Positions 9,516 to 17,415 of a stretch of 64,000 nt of DNA are shown here, one piece after another. How positions within the stretch are numbered: the stretch's first letter is position 1; each line of letters opens with the position of its first letter. This DNA is from Gammaproteobacteria bacterium (lineage in GTDB: Bacteria > Pseudomonadota > Gammaproteobacteria > Pseudomonadales > Porticoccaceae). The notes below the pieces were generated by a model. The model had not been told where the DNA came from, searched no databases, and saw only the letters and a program-made list of their open reading frames with translations. The stretch lies in the NCBI GenBank assembly GCA_016191205.1, contig JACPPB010000026.1:79287-143286 (forward strand), given 5' to 3'. Made by a program: the position numbers and the translations under genes.

Positions 9516-10082
9516 ATGCACAAGGTGTTCATCAGCCCGGACACGCTGCTCGCCGCCAGCTTCCGTCTGGCAATTCAGGTCCACGCCAGCGGCTATCTCC
9601 CGGACCTCATCCTCGGCGTCTGGCGCGGCGGCAGCCCGATCGCGATTGCGGTACACGAGTACTTCGCCTTTCACGGCCACGATTGCGAGCACTTCCCGGT
9701 ACGGGTCAGCTCGTACACCGGCATCGGCACGCAGGCCGACCAGATTGCGATCCACGGTCTGCCCTGCCTGCTGCCACAACTGACTGATACGCAGCAGGTG
9801 CTGGTGGTGGATGATGTGCTGGATACCGGACGCAGCCTGGACGCTCTGCTGAACGCGCTGCGCTCGGTGCCGGGAACGCGGGACATCCGCATCGCCTGCC
9901 CCTGGTACAAGCCGAAGCACAACCGCACCCGCATCGTCCCGGATTATTACCTGCACGAGACGGCGGACTGGCTGGTGTTCCCCCACGAACTGGCGGGACT
10001 CGGCACGGCGGAAATCCGCGCGGGCAAGGGCGCCTTGGGCGCCCTGCTGCTGGATCCCCCGCGGTTCGATCGCGAGCCCTGA
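9516..10082 (+). CDS. Type I phosphoribosyltransferase (hypoxanthine/xanthine PRTase-like)
   Basis: A 188-residue PRTase-fold protein. The PRPP-binding motif is clear: VLVVDDVLDTGRSLDALL near residues 92-109. An upstream ILGVWRGGSPIA loop binds pyrophosphate in this fold. The C-terminal part (YYLHETADWLVFPHEL) is typical of the hypoxanthine/xanthine-guanine group, where W-x-x-F-P-W/H-E stacks with the base. It probably salvages purines, but the specificity cannot be read. The start is the ATG at 9516, where the homologous N terminus begins. Confidence 0.78.
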   Translation: MHKVFISPDTLLAASFRLAIQVHASGYLPDLILGVWRGGSPIAIAVHEYFAFHGHDCEHFPVRVSSYTGIGTQADQIAIHGLPCLLPQLTDTQQVLVVDDVLDTGRSLDALLNALRSVPGTRDIRIACPWYKPKHNRTRIVPDYYLHETADWLVFPHELAGLGTAEIRAGKGALGALLLDPPRFDREP

Positions 10083-10115
10083 CCGGCGGCACAACCGCGC
10101 CGCCGATCGCCGCCA

Positions 10116-11363
10116 TCAGGCACTCGCGATGGTGGTGACGCCCGCGGGCAGCGGCTCCGAGACCAGTACACCTTCCGCTTCCAGCGCGGCCACCTCGGCG
10201 ACCGTCGCGCCGGCGAGCTGCGAGAATATTTCGCGGTTGTGTTCGCCCAGATAGGGCGCCTGCAGATCCAGCGGCTCGGGAAAATCGGAGAAGCGCAGCG
10301 GAATTCCCGGAATCTGCAGGTCACCGTAACCGCGGTCGTGGATGGTGCGCACCACTTCGCGCTCGATCAGGTGGGGATGCTCCATGGCCTCGGGCACACT
10401 CAACACCGGCGCCACCGGGACGTGCATGTCCTCCAGCAAGCGCAAGGCGTCGTCGCGATCAAAATCCTTCAGCCAGTCTTCGATGATGGCGACGATCTCG
10501 AGGCGATGCTGGACACGCTTGGCATTGGTGTCGTAATTGGGGTTGTCGATCAGGTCGTCGCGTCCCATCGCCTTGCACAGCGGCACCCACTGCCGCGCCA
10601 TCACCACCATGAACAGGTAGCCATCGCGACATTTGAACAGGCCCAGCGGGGCCGCCGCGTAATGATGGTGGCCGGAACGCCTGGGTACGATCTTGCCCTT
10701 GCTGCCCGAATAGGCCTGCACATTGATCTCGTGACTGTGGAAATAGGAATCCAGCAGCGAGATATCGATGTACTGTCCGCGTCCGGTTTTGTAGCGGTAC
10801 AGCAACGCGGCGTTGATGGCGGCGAGCGCATGCACGCCCGCACTGACATCGCCGATACCCAGCATGGGGAAATAGGGCGGCTGATCGGGATCGCCGATCA
10901 TGTCCATCACGCCCGACACCGCCATGGCGATGTAATCAAAACCGGGCAGCTCGGAAAGCGGACCGGTCTGCCCAAATGCCGAAATCGAGCACATGATCAG
11001 CTCCGGGTTCAGATGGCGCACCACGTCCCATCCGAGCCCCAACCGCGCAATCGCGCCCGGCGAAAAATTTTCGAGCAGCACATCGCAGGATTTCACCAGT
11101 TCCTTTATGAGCGCGAGTCCTTTGGGGTTGCGGATGTCCACGCAGACGCTTTTCTTGCCGCGATTCTGCTGAATGTAGTAACCGCTGCGACCAGCGCGTC
11201 GGTGCGGCAGTTGGTGAGTGGGATCGCCGGCGGGCGCGAGTTCGACCTTGATCACCTCGGCGCCCATCTCCGCCAGCAGGCGGGTGGTGGTGGGGCCGGC
11301 CAGAAACTGGGTGAAATCCAGTATCCGGTAACCCTCCATCATGTGTTTGGGTTGCATCTTCAT
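10116..11363 (-). CDS. Family III CoA-transferase (CaiB/BaiF), copy 1
   Basis: A 415-residue class III CoA-transferase, which moves CoA between carboxylic acids through an aspartyl-CoA intermediate. Family marks are ILDFTQFLAGP and GAEVIKVE near the N terminus, IQQNRGKKS at 64-72, and ENFSPG. The predicted catalytic Asp is D172 (GDVSAGVHA), equivalent to D169 of formyl-CoA transferase. It is the last gene of four paralogues in the same direction. A MITE-like element lies in the 191-base gap between it and copy 2. Substrates cannot be read. Close similarity to the other three copies suggests related branched or dicarboxylic acids. Confidence 0.92.
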   Translation of the reverse strand: MKMQPKHMMEGYRILDFTQFLAGPTTTRLLAEMGAEVIKVELAPAGDPTHQLPHRRAGRSGYYIQQNRGKKSVCVDIRNPKGLALIKELVKSCDVLLENFSPGAIARLGLGWDVVRHLNPELIMCSISAFGQTGPLSELPGFDYIAMAVSGVMDMIGDPDQPPYFPMLGIGDVSAGVHALAAINAALLYRYKTGRGQYIDISLLDSYFHSHEINVQAYSGSKGKIVPRRSGHHHYAAAPLGLFKCRDGYLFMVVMARQWVPLCKAMGRDDLIDNPNYDTNAKRVQHRLEIVAIIEDWLKDFDRDDALRLLEDMHVPVAPVLSVPEAMEHPHLIEREVVRTIHDRGYGDLQIPGIPLRFSDFPEPLDLQAPYLGEHNREIFSQLAGATVAEVAALEAEGVLVSEPLPAGVTTIASA

Positions 11364-11427
11364 TCACCTCTGGCAGCTTGTGAAACCTGGACTTCCCGAC
11401 TCGAGGACATTTTCAAAAATCCATTTT

Positions 11428-11524
11428 TCGTCGTTCCCGCGCAGTGCCTGCTCCCTCGAAAGTGGGAATGGGCACCCTGGCATCGCAAAGTCTTCTGAAA
11501 TACCCGCCTGCGCGGGCATGACGA
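11428..11524. repeat. MITE/REP-like palindromic intergenic repeat
   Basis: About 97 bases bounded by imperfect inverted ends. The left arm is TCGTCGTTCCCGCGCAGT (11428-11445) and the right arm is CCTGCGCGGGCATGACGA (11507-11524). The arms carry the CGTCATTCCCGCGCAGGCGGG-type motif widespread between genes in Beta- and Gammaproteobacteria. The interior holds further fragments of the motif (AAGTGGGAATGGGC). It falls between two CoA-transferase genes, where the other two gaps are under 60 bases, which suggests insertion into the operon. Confidence 0.7.
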
Positions 11525-11554
11525 TCATTCTCGGAGCGTCGCTGATCTTTGGGC

Positions 11555-12769
11555 TCACACCGGTTTTGAAAACAATACCTGGCGACTTTCGAGATCCCGC
11601 ACCTGGGCGGGCGAATACCTCAGAAAGCGCTGGAGAATTTCCGCATTGTGCTCACCCAGCAGCGGCGCCTGAATATCTTCGTCGACTGCGTATTTGGAAA
11701 ACCGCAACGGCATGCCGGGAATCTGGAATTTTCCCAGCAGGCGATCCTCGATCGTGCGCACGGTGCGGCGCTCGATCATGTGGGGATGCGCCATGGCTTC
11801 CGGTACCGACAGGATGGGCGCGCAGGGGATGCGGGCGCCTTCGAGTATTTCCAGCGCCGCCGCGTCAGACGGCAGTGTCTGCAACCAGGCCTCGATGATC
11901 GCGATCATCTCCTCGCGATGAATCATGCGCGCGTCGTTGTCGACGAATTTCGGGTCCGCGATAAGATCTTCGCGACCCATGGCGCGGCACAACGGCGCCC
12001 ACTGATGCAGCAGCGCGAGGATCATCAGGTGCCCGTCTTTCGCTTTGAAAATACCGCTCGGCCCCACCGCGTAGTGGTGCGAGCCGCTGCGGTGGGGTTG
12101 CACTTTTCCGCCGCTGGCGGAATACGCCTGCACGCTCACTTCGTGGTAATGGAAATAGCTGTCGAGCAGCGAAATATCGAGCCACTGCCCGCCGCCGTCG
12201 CGCGCGCGTTCAAGCAGCGCATAACCGATCGCCGTGAGTGCGTGGACGCCGGTGCCGACATCGCCGAACGCCAGCATGGGCAGCGATGGCGCGCGATCGG
12301 GCTCGCCGATCAGATCGCTCACCGCCGCATAGGCCTGGGCGATGTAGTCGAAACCCGGATACGCGGCGAGCGGCCCTTCCTGGCCGAACGCCGAGATCGA
12401 ACACATGATGATCTCGGGATTGAGCTCCCGCACCACGTCCCAGCCAAGACCGAGGCGGCTCACCACGCCAGGGGCGAAATTCTCGATGAACACATCGCAG
12501 TGCTTGAGCAGCTGCTTGATGATGTCCAGCCCCTCGGGAGTTTTCGGATCCAGACACAGACTTTTCTTGCCGCGATTCTGCTGAATGAAATAGCCGCTGC
12601 GACCCTCGCGGCAGAACGGGAAATTCCGCACCGGCTCGCCGTGCGGGCCGATCTCCACCTTGATGACCTCGGCGCCCATCTGAACCATCAGATTGGTGGC
12701 GGCGGGGCCCGCCAGATACTGGGTCAGATCCAGCACCCGGTAGCCGTCCAGTACATGTTTCGGCTGCAT
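11555..12769 (-). CDS. Family III CoA-transferase (CaiB/BaiF), copy 2
   Basis: The 404-residue paralogue starts MQPKHVLDGYRVLDLTQY; the open frame extends upstream, but homology with the neighbours starts at the ATG at 12769. The predicted catalytic residue is D170 (FGDVGTGVHA). It shares IQQNRGKKS, GWDVVRELNPEIIMCSISAFGQ-like and HHYAVGPSGIFK-like blocks with the other copies. The gap to copy 3 is 58 bases. This copy is more divergent around PFCREGRSG and EGPLAAYPG, where specificity may differ. Confidence 0.92.
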   Translation of the reverse strand: MQPKHVLDGYRVLDLTQYLAGPAATNLMVQMGAEVIKVEIGPHGEPVRNFPFCREGRSGYFIQQNRGKKSLCLDPKTPEGLDIIKQLLKHCDVFIENFAPGVVSRLGLGWDVVRELNPEIIMCSISAFGQEGPLAAYPGFDYIAQAYAAVSDLIGEPDRAPSLPMLAFGDVGTGVHALTAIGYALLERARDGGGQWLDISLLDSYFHYHEVSVQAYSASGGKVQPHRSGSHHYAVGPSGIFKAKDGHLMILALLHQWAPLCRAMGREDLIADPKFVDNDARMIHREEMIAIIEAWLQTLPSDAAALEILEGARIPCAPILSVPEAMAHPHMIERRTVRTIEDRLLGKFQIPGMPLRFSKYAVDEDIQAPLLGEHNAEILQRFLRYSPAQVRDLESRQVLFSKPV

Positions 12770-12827
12770 CGTCACATTCCCATACTTTTCGTTTTTCGTT
12801 TTTCGCCCGGAAAACGCGCGGACGGTT

Positions 12828-14042
12828 TCAGTGCGCGGCGCTGACCAGCACCCCGCCCTGTTCCAGTTCCGCCACCTGCGCGGCCCCGTAGCCGAGCAGA
12901 CCGGTGAGGATCTCGGCGTTGTGCTCGCCAAGCAGCGGCGCCTGCAGTGGCGGCAGCTCGGGATGGTTGGAAAAGCGCAGCGGCATGCCGGGAATATCGA
13001 ACTCGCCCAGCATCCGGTCGGACACGGTACGCACGGTGCCACGCGCGCGGTGATGGGGATGTGCGACGGCCTGCGCCACGGTGAGGATCGGCGCCACCGG
13101 CACCCTCACTGCCTGCAGCGCCGCGATGGCGGCGGCATCGCTGGGGAAGCTCTGCAGCCAGCCTTCAATGAGCGCAATCAGTGCTTTCTGGTTCGCCACC
13201 CGCAGCTCGTTGGTCTTGAAGCGCGCGTCCTTGATCAGGTCCTCGCGGCCCATGGCCTTGCACAGCACCGGCCACTGGTGCAGCAACGCCAGGATCATGA
13301 TGTAACCCTCGGGGCCGCGGAAAATGCCGGTCGGCGCCACCGCGTAATGGTGCGCACCGGCGCGGCGCGGCACCATGGCGCCGCCGCTCGCCGAATAGGC
13401 CTGCACATTCATCTCGTGGTGGTGGAAATAGCAGTCCAGCAGCGAGATATCCAGGTGCTGGCCGACCCCGGTGCGATGCACATCCAGCAGCGCAAAGCCC
13501 AGCGCGCAGGCGGCGTGGACGCCGGTGGTGACATCGCCGATGGCCAGCATCGGCAGACTGGGCGGCCGGTCTGGTTCGCCGATCACCGAGGTCACGCCGG
13601 CATAGGCCTGGGCGATGTAGTCGAAGCCCGACAGATGACTGAGCGGCCCGGTCTGGCCAAAGGCCGAAATCGAACACATCACCAGTTTGGGATTCAGCTC
13701 GCGCACCACCTCCCAGCCAAAACCGAGCCGCGCGATGACGCCGGGCGCGTAATTCTCGATCAGTACATCGCACTGTCGGATGAGATCGCGGATCACCTGT
13801 TTGCTGCGCGCGTCCTTGAGATCGACACACAGGCTCTTCTTGCCGCGATTCTGCTGCACGTAATAGGCGCTGCGTTTGTTCTTGCGGTACGGAAACGCGC
13901 GGCTGGGATCGCCGAAGGGCGCCATTTCCACCTTGATGATGTCGGCCCCCATCTCGGCCATCAGGCGGGTGGCGCTGGGGCCGGCGAGATACTGGGTGAA
14001 ATCGATGATGCGGTATCCGGCCAGAATCGGTTTGGATGCCAT
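12828..14042 (-). CDS. Family III CoA-transferase (CaiB/BaiF), copy 3
   Basis: A 404-residue class III CoA-transferase with all family blocks: RIIDFTQYLAGP, ADIIKVEMAP, VQQNRGKKS and ENYAPG. The predicted catalytic residue is D170 (IGDVTTGVHA). It differs from its neighbours by a basic stretch, PYRKNKRSAY, near residues 51-60, where the others have GRSGY. This segment borders the CoA/substrate site in the family, so a different acceptor acid is possible. It is co-directional with copies 2 and 4, at gaps of 58 and 59 bases. Confidence 0.92.
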   Translation of the reverse strand: MASKPILAGYRIIDFTQYLAGPSATRLMAEMGADIIKVEMAPFGDPSRAFPYRKNKRSAYYVQQNRGKKSLCVDLKDARSKQVIRDLIRQCDVLIENYAPGVIARLGFGWEVVRELNPKLVMCSISAFGQTGPLSHLSGFDYIAQAYAGVTSVIGEPDRPPSLPMLAIGDVTTGVHAACALGFALLDVHRTGVGQHLDISLLDCYFHHHEMNVQAYSASGGAMVPRRAGAHHYAVAPTGIFRGPEGYIMILALLHQWPVLCKAMGREDLIKDARFKTNELRVANQKALIALIEGWLQSFPSDAAAIAALQAVRVPVAPILTVAQAVAHPHHRARGTVRTVSDRMLGEFDIPGMPLRFSNHPELPPLQAPLLGEHNAEILTGLLGYGAAQVAELEQGGVLVSAAH

Positions 14043-14101
14043 GCCCCTGCCCTCGTTGCGATCAGGTTATTGATGTGCGGCCACGGGTTCCGATGCCGCC
14101 C

Positions 14102-15328
14102 TCACGCGGACGCGGCAGGCACCGGTTCGCTGGCCAGCACACCACCGGCGGCGAGCGCGGCAATATCGCTGTCCGCATAGCCGAGCGCCTTCAGCACCTC
14201 GGCATTGTGCTCGCCCAGAAACGACGCTTGCAGCGGCAGAAATTCCTGGAACTGGGAGAACCGCAGCGGCACGCCCGGAATCTTCAGCTTGCCGAAGGCG
14301 CGATCGGTGATGGTGCGCACGGTCTGCCGCTCGTTGTGATGCGGATGCGCCATGGCTTCCGGCACGCTCAGCACCGGCGCCACCGGCACATGGTTCTCTT
14401 CCAGGATGCGCACCGCCTCATCGTCGCTCGGGGTGGACCGCAGCCAGGCTTCGATGGCGTCGATCAGCACCTGCTTGTGCTTGACGCGCCCGGCGTTGTC
14501 GGCGAAGCGCGGATCGGTCTTGAAGCTCTCGCAGCCGATCACCTTCAGCAGGTTCTCCCACTGCGCGCCGATGGCGATGATCACCAGCCATTTCTCCTTG
14601 CCCTTGAACATGCCGAGCGGCGCCACCGCGAAGTGGTGGGCACCCGAGCGGTGCGGGACGAGCTGGCCATTGCTGCCGTCATAGCCCTGCACATTGATTT
14701 CGTGGCAGTGGAACAGGCAGTCGAGCAGCGCGATATCCAGATGCTGGCCGCCACCGCCCTTCTCGCGATGGAACAGCGCCGCCGTGATGGCGCCGTAGGC
14801 GTGGGCACCGGTGGACACGTCGCCCATGCCGAGACCCGGGAAATAGGGCGAGCCGTTCTCCTCGCCGATCATGTCGATCACCCCGGCGTAGGCCTGGGCG
14901 ATGTAATCGAAGCCGGGCCGGTTCGACAGTGGTCCGGTCTGGCCGAAGGCGGAAATCGAGCACATGATGAGCCCGGGATTGATCGCGCTCAGGGTCGCGT
15001 AGTCGATGTTGAGGCGTTTCATGACGCCCGGCGTGAAATTCTCCACCACCACGTCCACGTCCTTCACCAGCTTGTGGATAACCTCCTGGGCACGCGGGTC
15101 GCGCAGGTTCAGGCAGACCGACTTCTTGCCGCGGTTCTGCTGGATGTAATAGCCGCTGCGGCCGTCCTTGAGCGCCGGCATCTGGCGCACCATGTCGCCC
15201 ATGGGCGCGGCTTCCACCTTGATGACATCGGCCCCGGTCTCCGCCATCAGCCGGGTACAGGTCGGCCCCGCCAGCACATGGGTGAAATCCAGGACGCGAA
15301 CCCCTTCGAGAACATGCTTTCTGGTCAT
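14102..15328 (-). CDS. Family III CoA-transferase (CaiB/BaiF), copy 4 (first in operon)
   Basis: A 408-residue member that begins the run of four. Signature blocks are RVLDFTHVLAGP, GADVIKVEAAP and IQQNRGKKS. The predicted catalytic residue is D170 (MGDVSTGAHA). As the promoter-proximal gene it may have its promoter in the 15329-15584 gap, where no clear hexamers were seen. Neighbouring acyl-CoA-type genes (HpcH/HpaI lyase, MaoC hydratase and an SDR) are within 12 kb but not in this operon. Confidence 0.92.
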   Translation of the reverse strand: MTRKHVLEGVRVLDFTHVLAGPTCTRLMAETGADVIKVEAAPMGDMVRQMPALKDGRSGYYIQQNRGKKSVCLNLRDPRAQEVIHKLVKDVDVVVENFTPGVMKRLNIDYATLSAINPGLIMCSISAFGQTGPLSNRPGFDYIAQAYAGVIDMIGEENGSPYFPGLGMGDVSTGAHAYGAITAALFHREKGGGGQHLDIALLDCLFHCHEINVQGYDGSNGQLVPHRSGAHHFAVAPLGMFKGKEKWLVIIAIGAQWENLLKVIGCESFKTDPRFADNAGRVKHKQVLIDAIEAWLRSTPSDDEAVRILEENHVPVAPVLSVPEAMAHPHHNERQTVRTITDRAFGKLKIPGVPLRFSQFQEFLPLQASFLGEHNAEVLKALGYADSDIAALAAGGVLASEPVPAASA

Positions 15329-15584
15329 TATTGCCCCCCGTGAATATCGCCAGCGGCGGATGCCGCACCGGATACGGTTTATTGGAATGGTGGAAAATCA
15401 GGTCCGGGGCATGCTACGGCTAACGGGCGCAAACGGCAATTGCCTTGCAAAGCCTGCCTTGAACACCCTGTCTTGAATGCCGCCCGGGGACGGGGTTAGG
15501 CTGCAACGGGTCGACCGGGCACGGATGTTCCCTGTTCAACCGGAAGGATTCCCCGCGCTCAATCCACCCAGAAGGTTCCCGCCC

Positions 15585-15875
15585 ATGAAAGCACTGCCGG
15601 ACGATGTCGTCGCCTACCAGCGTACACCCGAATTCACGGAGCAATCCGTTCCCGCCGGATTGCTCAACAGCCACAGCACGAAAGCCGGCGTGTGGGGAAA
15701 GATCGTCGTCGTCGCGGGCACGCTGACCTACCGCATTCTGGAGCCGGTCGTTGAAGAGGTACTGCTCACACCCGAATTACCGGGCGTGGTGGAACCGACG
15801 GTAAAACACGAAGTAGCACCGCATGACGGCGTGACATTTTATGTCGAGTTCCATCGGGCCGCGCCGCCACGCTGA
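15585..15875 (+). CDS. DUF1971 domain protein (TehB-like cupin)
   Basis: A small 96-residue cupin-like protein of the DUF1971 family, also found fused to some tellurite-resistance methyltransferases. The marks are MKALPDDVVAYQRTPEF, PAGLLNSHSTKAGVWGKI and VEPTVKHEV. An AGAAGG ribosome site (15570-15575) fixes the start at the ATG at 15585. The gene stands alone between divergent CoA-transferase genes and convergent aceF. Its biochemical role is unknown. Confidence 0.82.
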   Translation: MKALPDDVVAYQRTPEFTEQSVPAGLLNSHSTKAGVWGKIVVVAGTLTYRILEPVVEEVLLTPELPGVVEPTVKHEVAPHDGVTFYVEFHRAAPPR

Positions 15876-15950
15876 GGTTTCCTGTCGTGAAATCGCGGCG
15901 CGGCCAGCAGTGATCCCGTGGTTGCGGGGCAGCGGACCGCGCGCCCCCGG

Positions 15951-17363
15951 TCACATCAGCAACAGCCGGATATCGGACAGCAGTGCGACCAGTTGCGTGA
16001 GGAAACGGCCACCGTCGCCGCCGTTGACGACGCGGTGGTCGTAGGAGAGCGCGAGCGGCAACATTGTGCGGGGCATGAATTCACGGCCGTTCCAGACCGG
16101 CTGCACGGCGGCGCGGGAGACGCCGAGAATCCCGACTTCCGGCGTGTTCACAATGGGCGTAAAACCGCGCCCCCCGAGGGCGCCCAGGCTGGAGATGGTA
16201 AAGCAGGCGCCCTGCATCTCGTTGGTCGTCAACTTGCCGGCGCGCGCCTTGTCGCCGAGCACGGCGACTTCGGCGGCCAGTTCCCAGATGCCCTTGCGAT
16301 CCACATCGCGCACCACGGGCACCAGCAGCCCGCGCGGCGTGTCCACCGCCATGCCGAGGTGAAAATACTCGCGCTGCACGAAGTGTGCGCCGTCGCGCGC
16401 GAGGGAGCGATTGAGCACCGGGTTGTCGCGCAGCGCGATCGCGCAGGCCTTGAGGATGAACGGCACCGGAGTCAGTTTGACGCCGCGCGTTTCGGCTTCG
16501 CCCTTGCACGTCTGGCGGAAGGTTTCGAGTTCGCTGATATCGGCATCGTCGAACTGGGTGACGTGAGGGACATTGAGCCAACTGCGGTGCATGTTGGCGG
16601 CGGTGAGACGACCGATCTTGCTCAATTCACCTGTCGTCACCGGCCCGAATCTGGCGTAGTCCACCTCAGGCACCGCGGGGATGGCGCCGCCGCCCGCCGC
16701 GGCGGTGGGCTGCGCCAGGCGCTGGCGCACGAACGCCTGCACGTCTTCCTTCAACACCCGCTGGCGCGGTCCCGAACCCGACACCCGGGCCAGCTCCACA
16801 CCCAGTTCCCGCGCCAGGCGCCGCACATAGGGACCGGCATAAATCCCGGCCCCGGTTGCCGCAGGTGGCGGGTTTTGCGCTGCCGCTCCGACCTCGGCGG
16901 CAGGCGCGGGTGTTGCCACGGCCGATGCCGCCGGGGCCATGGGTTCAGGTTCAGGTGCGGATTCAGGTTCGGAGTCGGCGGCAGGGACTGCCGCGGGCGC
17001 GGACGCCGGCTTGGGGGCCTCGACCCGCGCCGGCTGGACGGATTTGGCGGCGCCGGATTTGGCCGCTCCCATCGGGGTGGCGGGCGCGCCGGTTTCCGCA
17101 GGCGTCCCGGCGGCGACAGCGCCATCGATGGTGATTTCCAGCAGGGGAATACCGGCTTTTTTGATCTTGTCGCCTTCCGCGACCAGAAACCTTGCAACCA
17201 CTCCCGCCACCGGGGACGGCAGTTCCATGGTCGCTTTTTCGGATTCCAGCACCAGCAGGGTCTGATCGACTTCCACCCGGTCGCCCACGGCGACGGAGAT
17301 CTCGATCACCTCGACTTCTTCGGCGCCACCGAGATCGGGCACCCGCACTGTTTCGATTGTCAC
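15951..17363 (-). CDS. aceF: Pyruvate dehydrogenase E2, dihydrolipoyllysine acetyltransferase
   Basis: E2 core of the pyruvate dehydrogenase complex (470 residues). It has a single N-terminal lipoyl domain with the lipoylated lysine at K43 (ESEKATME). A long Ala/Pro/Glu-rich linker of about 90 residues follows. Next is a peripheral subunit-binding domain (AGPYVRRLARELGVEL...GPRQRVLKEDV). The C-terminal acyltransferase domain has the active-site H443 in SYDHRVVNGGDGGRF. It is 52 bases downstream of aceE. No E3 (lpd) gene follows on this strand, so E3 must be elsewhere. Confidence 0.96.
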   Translation of the reverse strand: MTIETVRVPDLGGAEEVEVIEISVAVGDRVEVDQTLLVLESEKATMELPSPVAGVVARFLVAEGDKIKKAGIPLLEITIDGAVAAGTPAETGAPATPMGAAKSGAAKSVQPARVEAPKPASAPAAVPAADSEPESAPEPEPMAPAASAVATPAPAAEVGAAAQNPPPAATGAGIYAGPYVRRLARELGVELARVSGSGPRQRVLKEDVQAFVRQRLAQPTAAAGGGAIPAVPEVDYARFGPVTTGELSKIGRLTAANMHRSWLNVPHVTQFDDADISELETFRQTCKGEAETRGVKLTPVPFILKACAIALRDNPVLNRSLARDGAHFVQREYFHLGMAVDTPRGLLVPVVRDVDRKGIWELAAEVAVLGDKARAGKLTTNEMQGACFTISSLGALGGRGFTPIVNTPEVGILGVSRAAVQPVWNGREFMPRTMLPLALSYDHRVVNGGDGGRFLTQLVALLSDIRLLLM

Positions 17364-17415
17364 CTGAATGTGTTTCCTTGAAATCCGTCAGTCAGCGGCC
17401 TGCCGGCCGCGCCGA

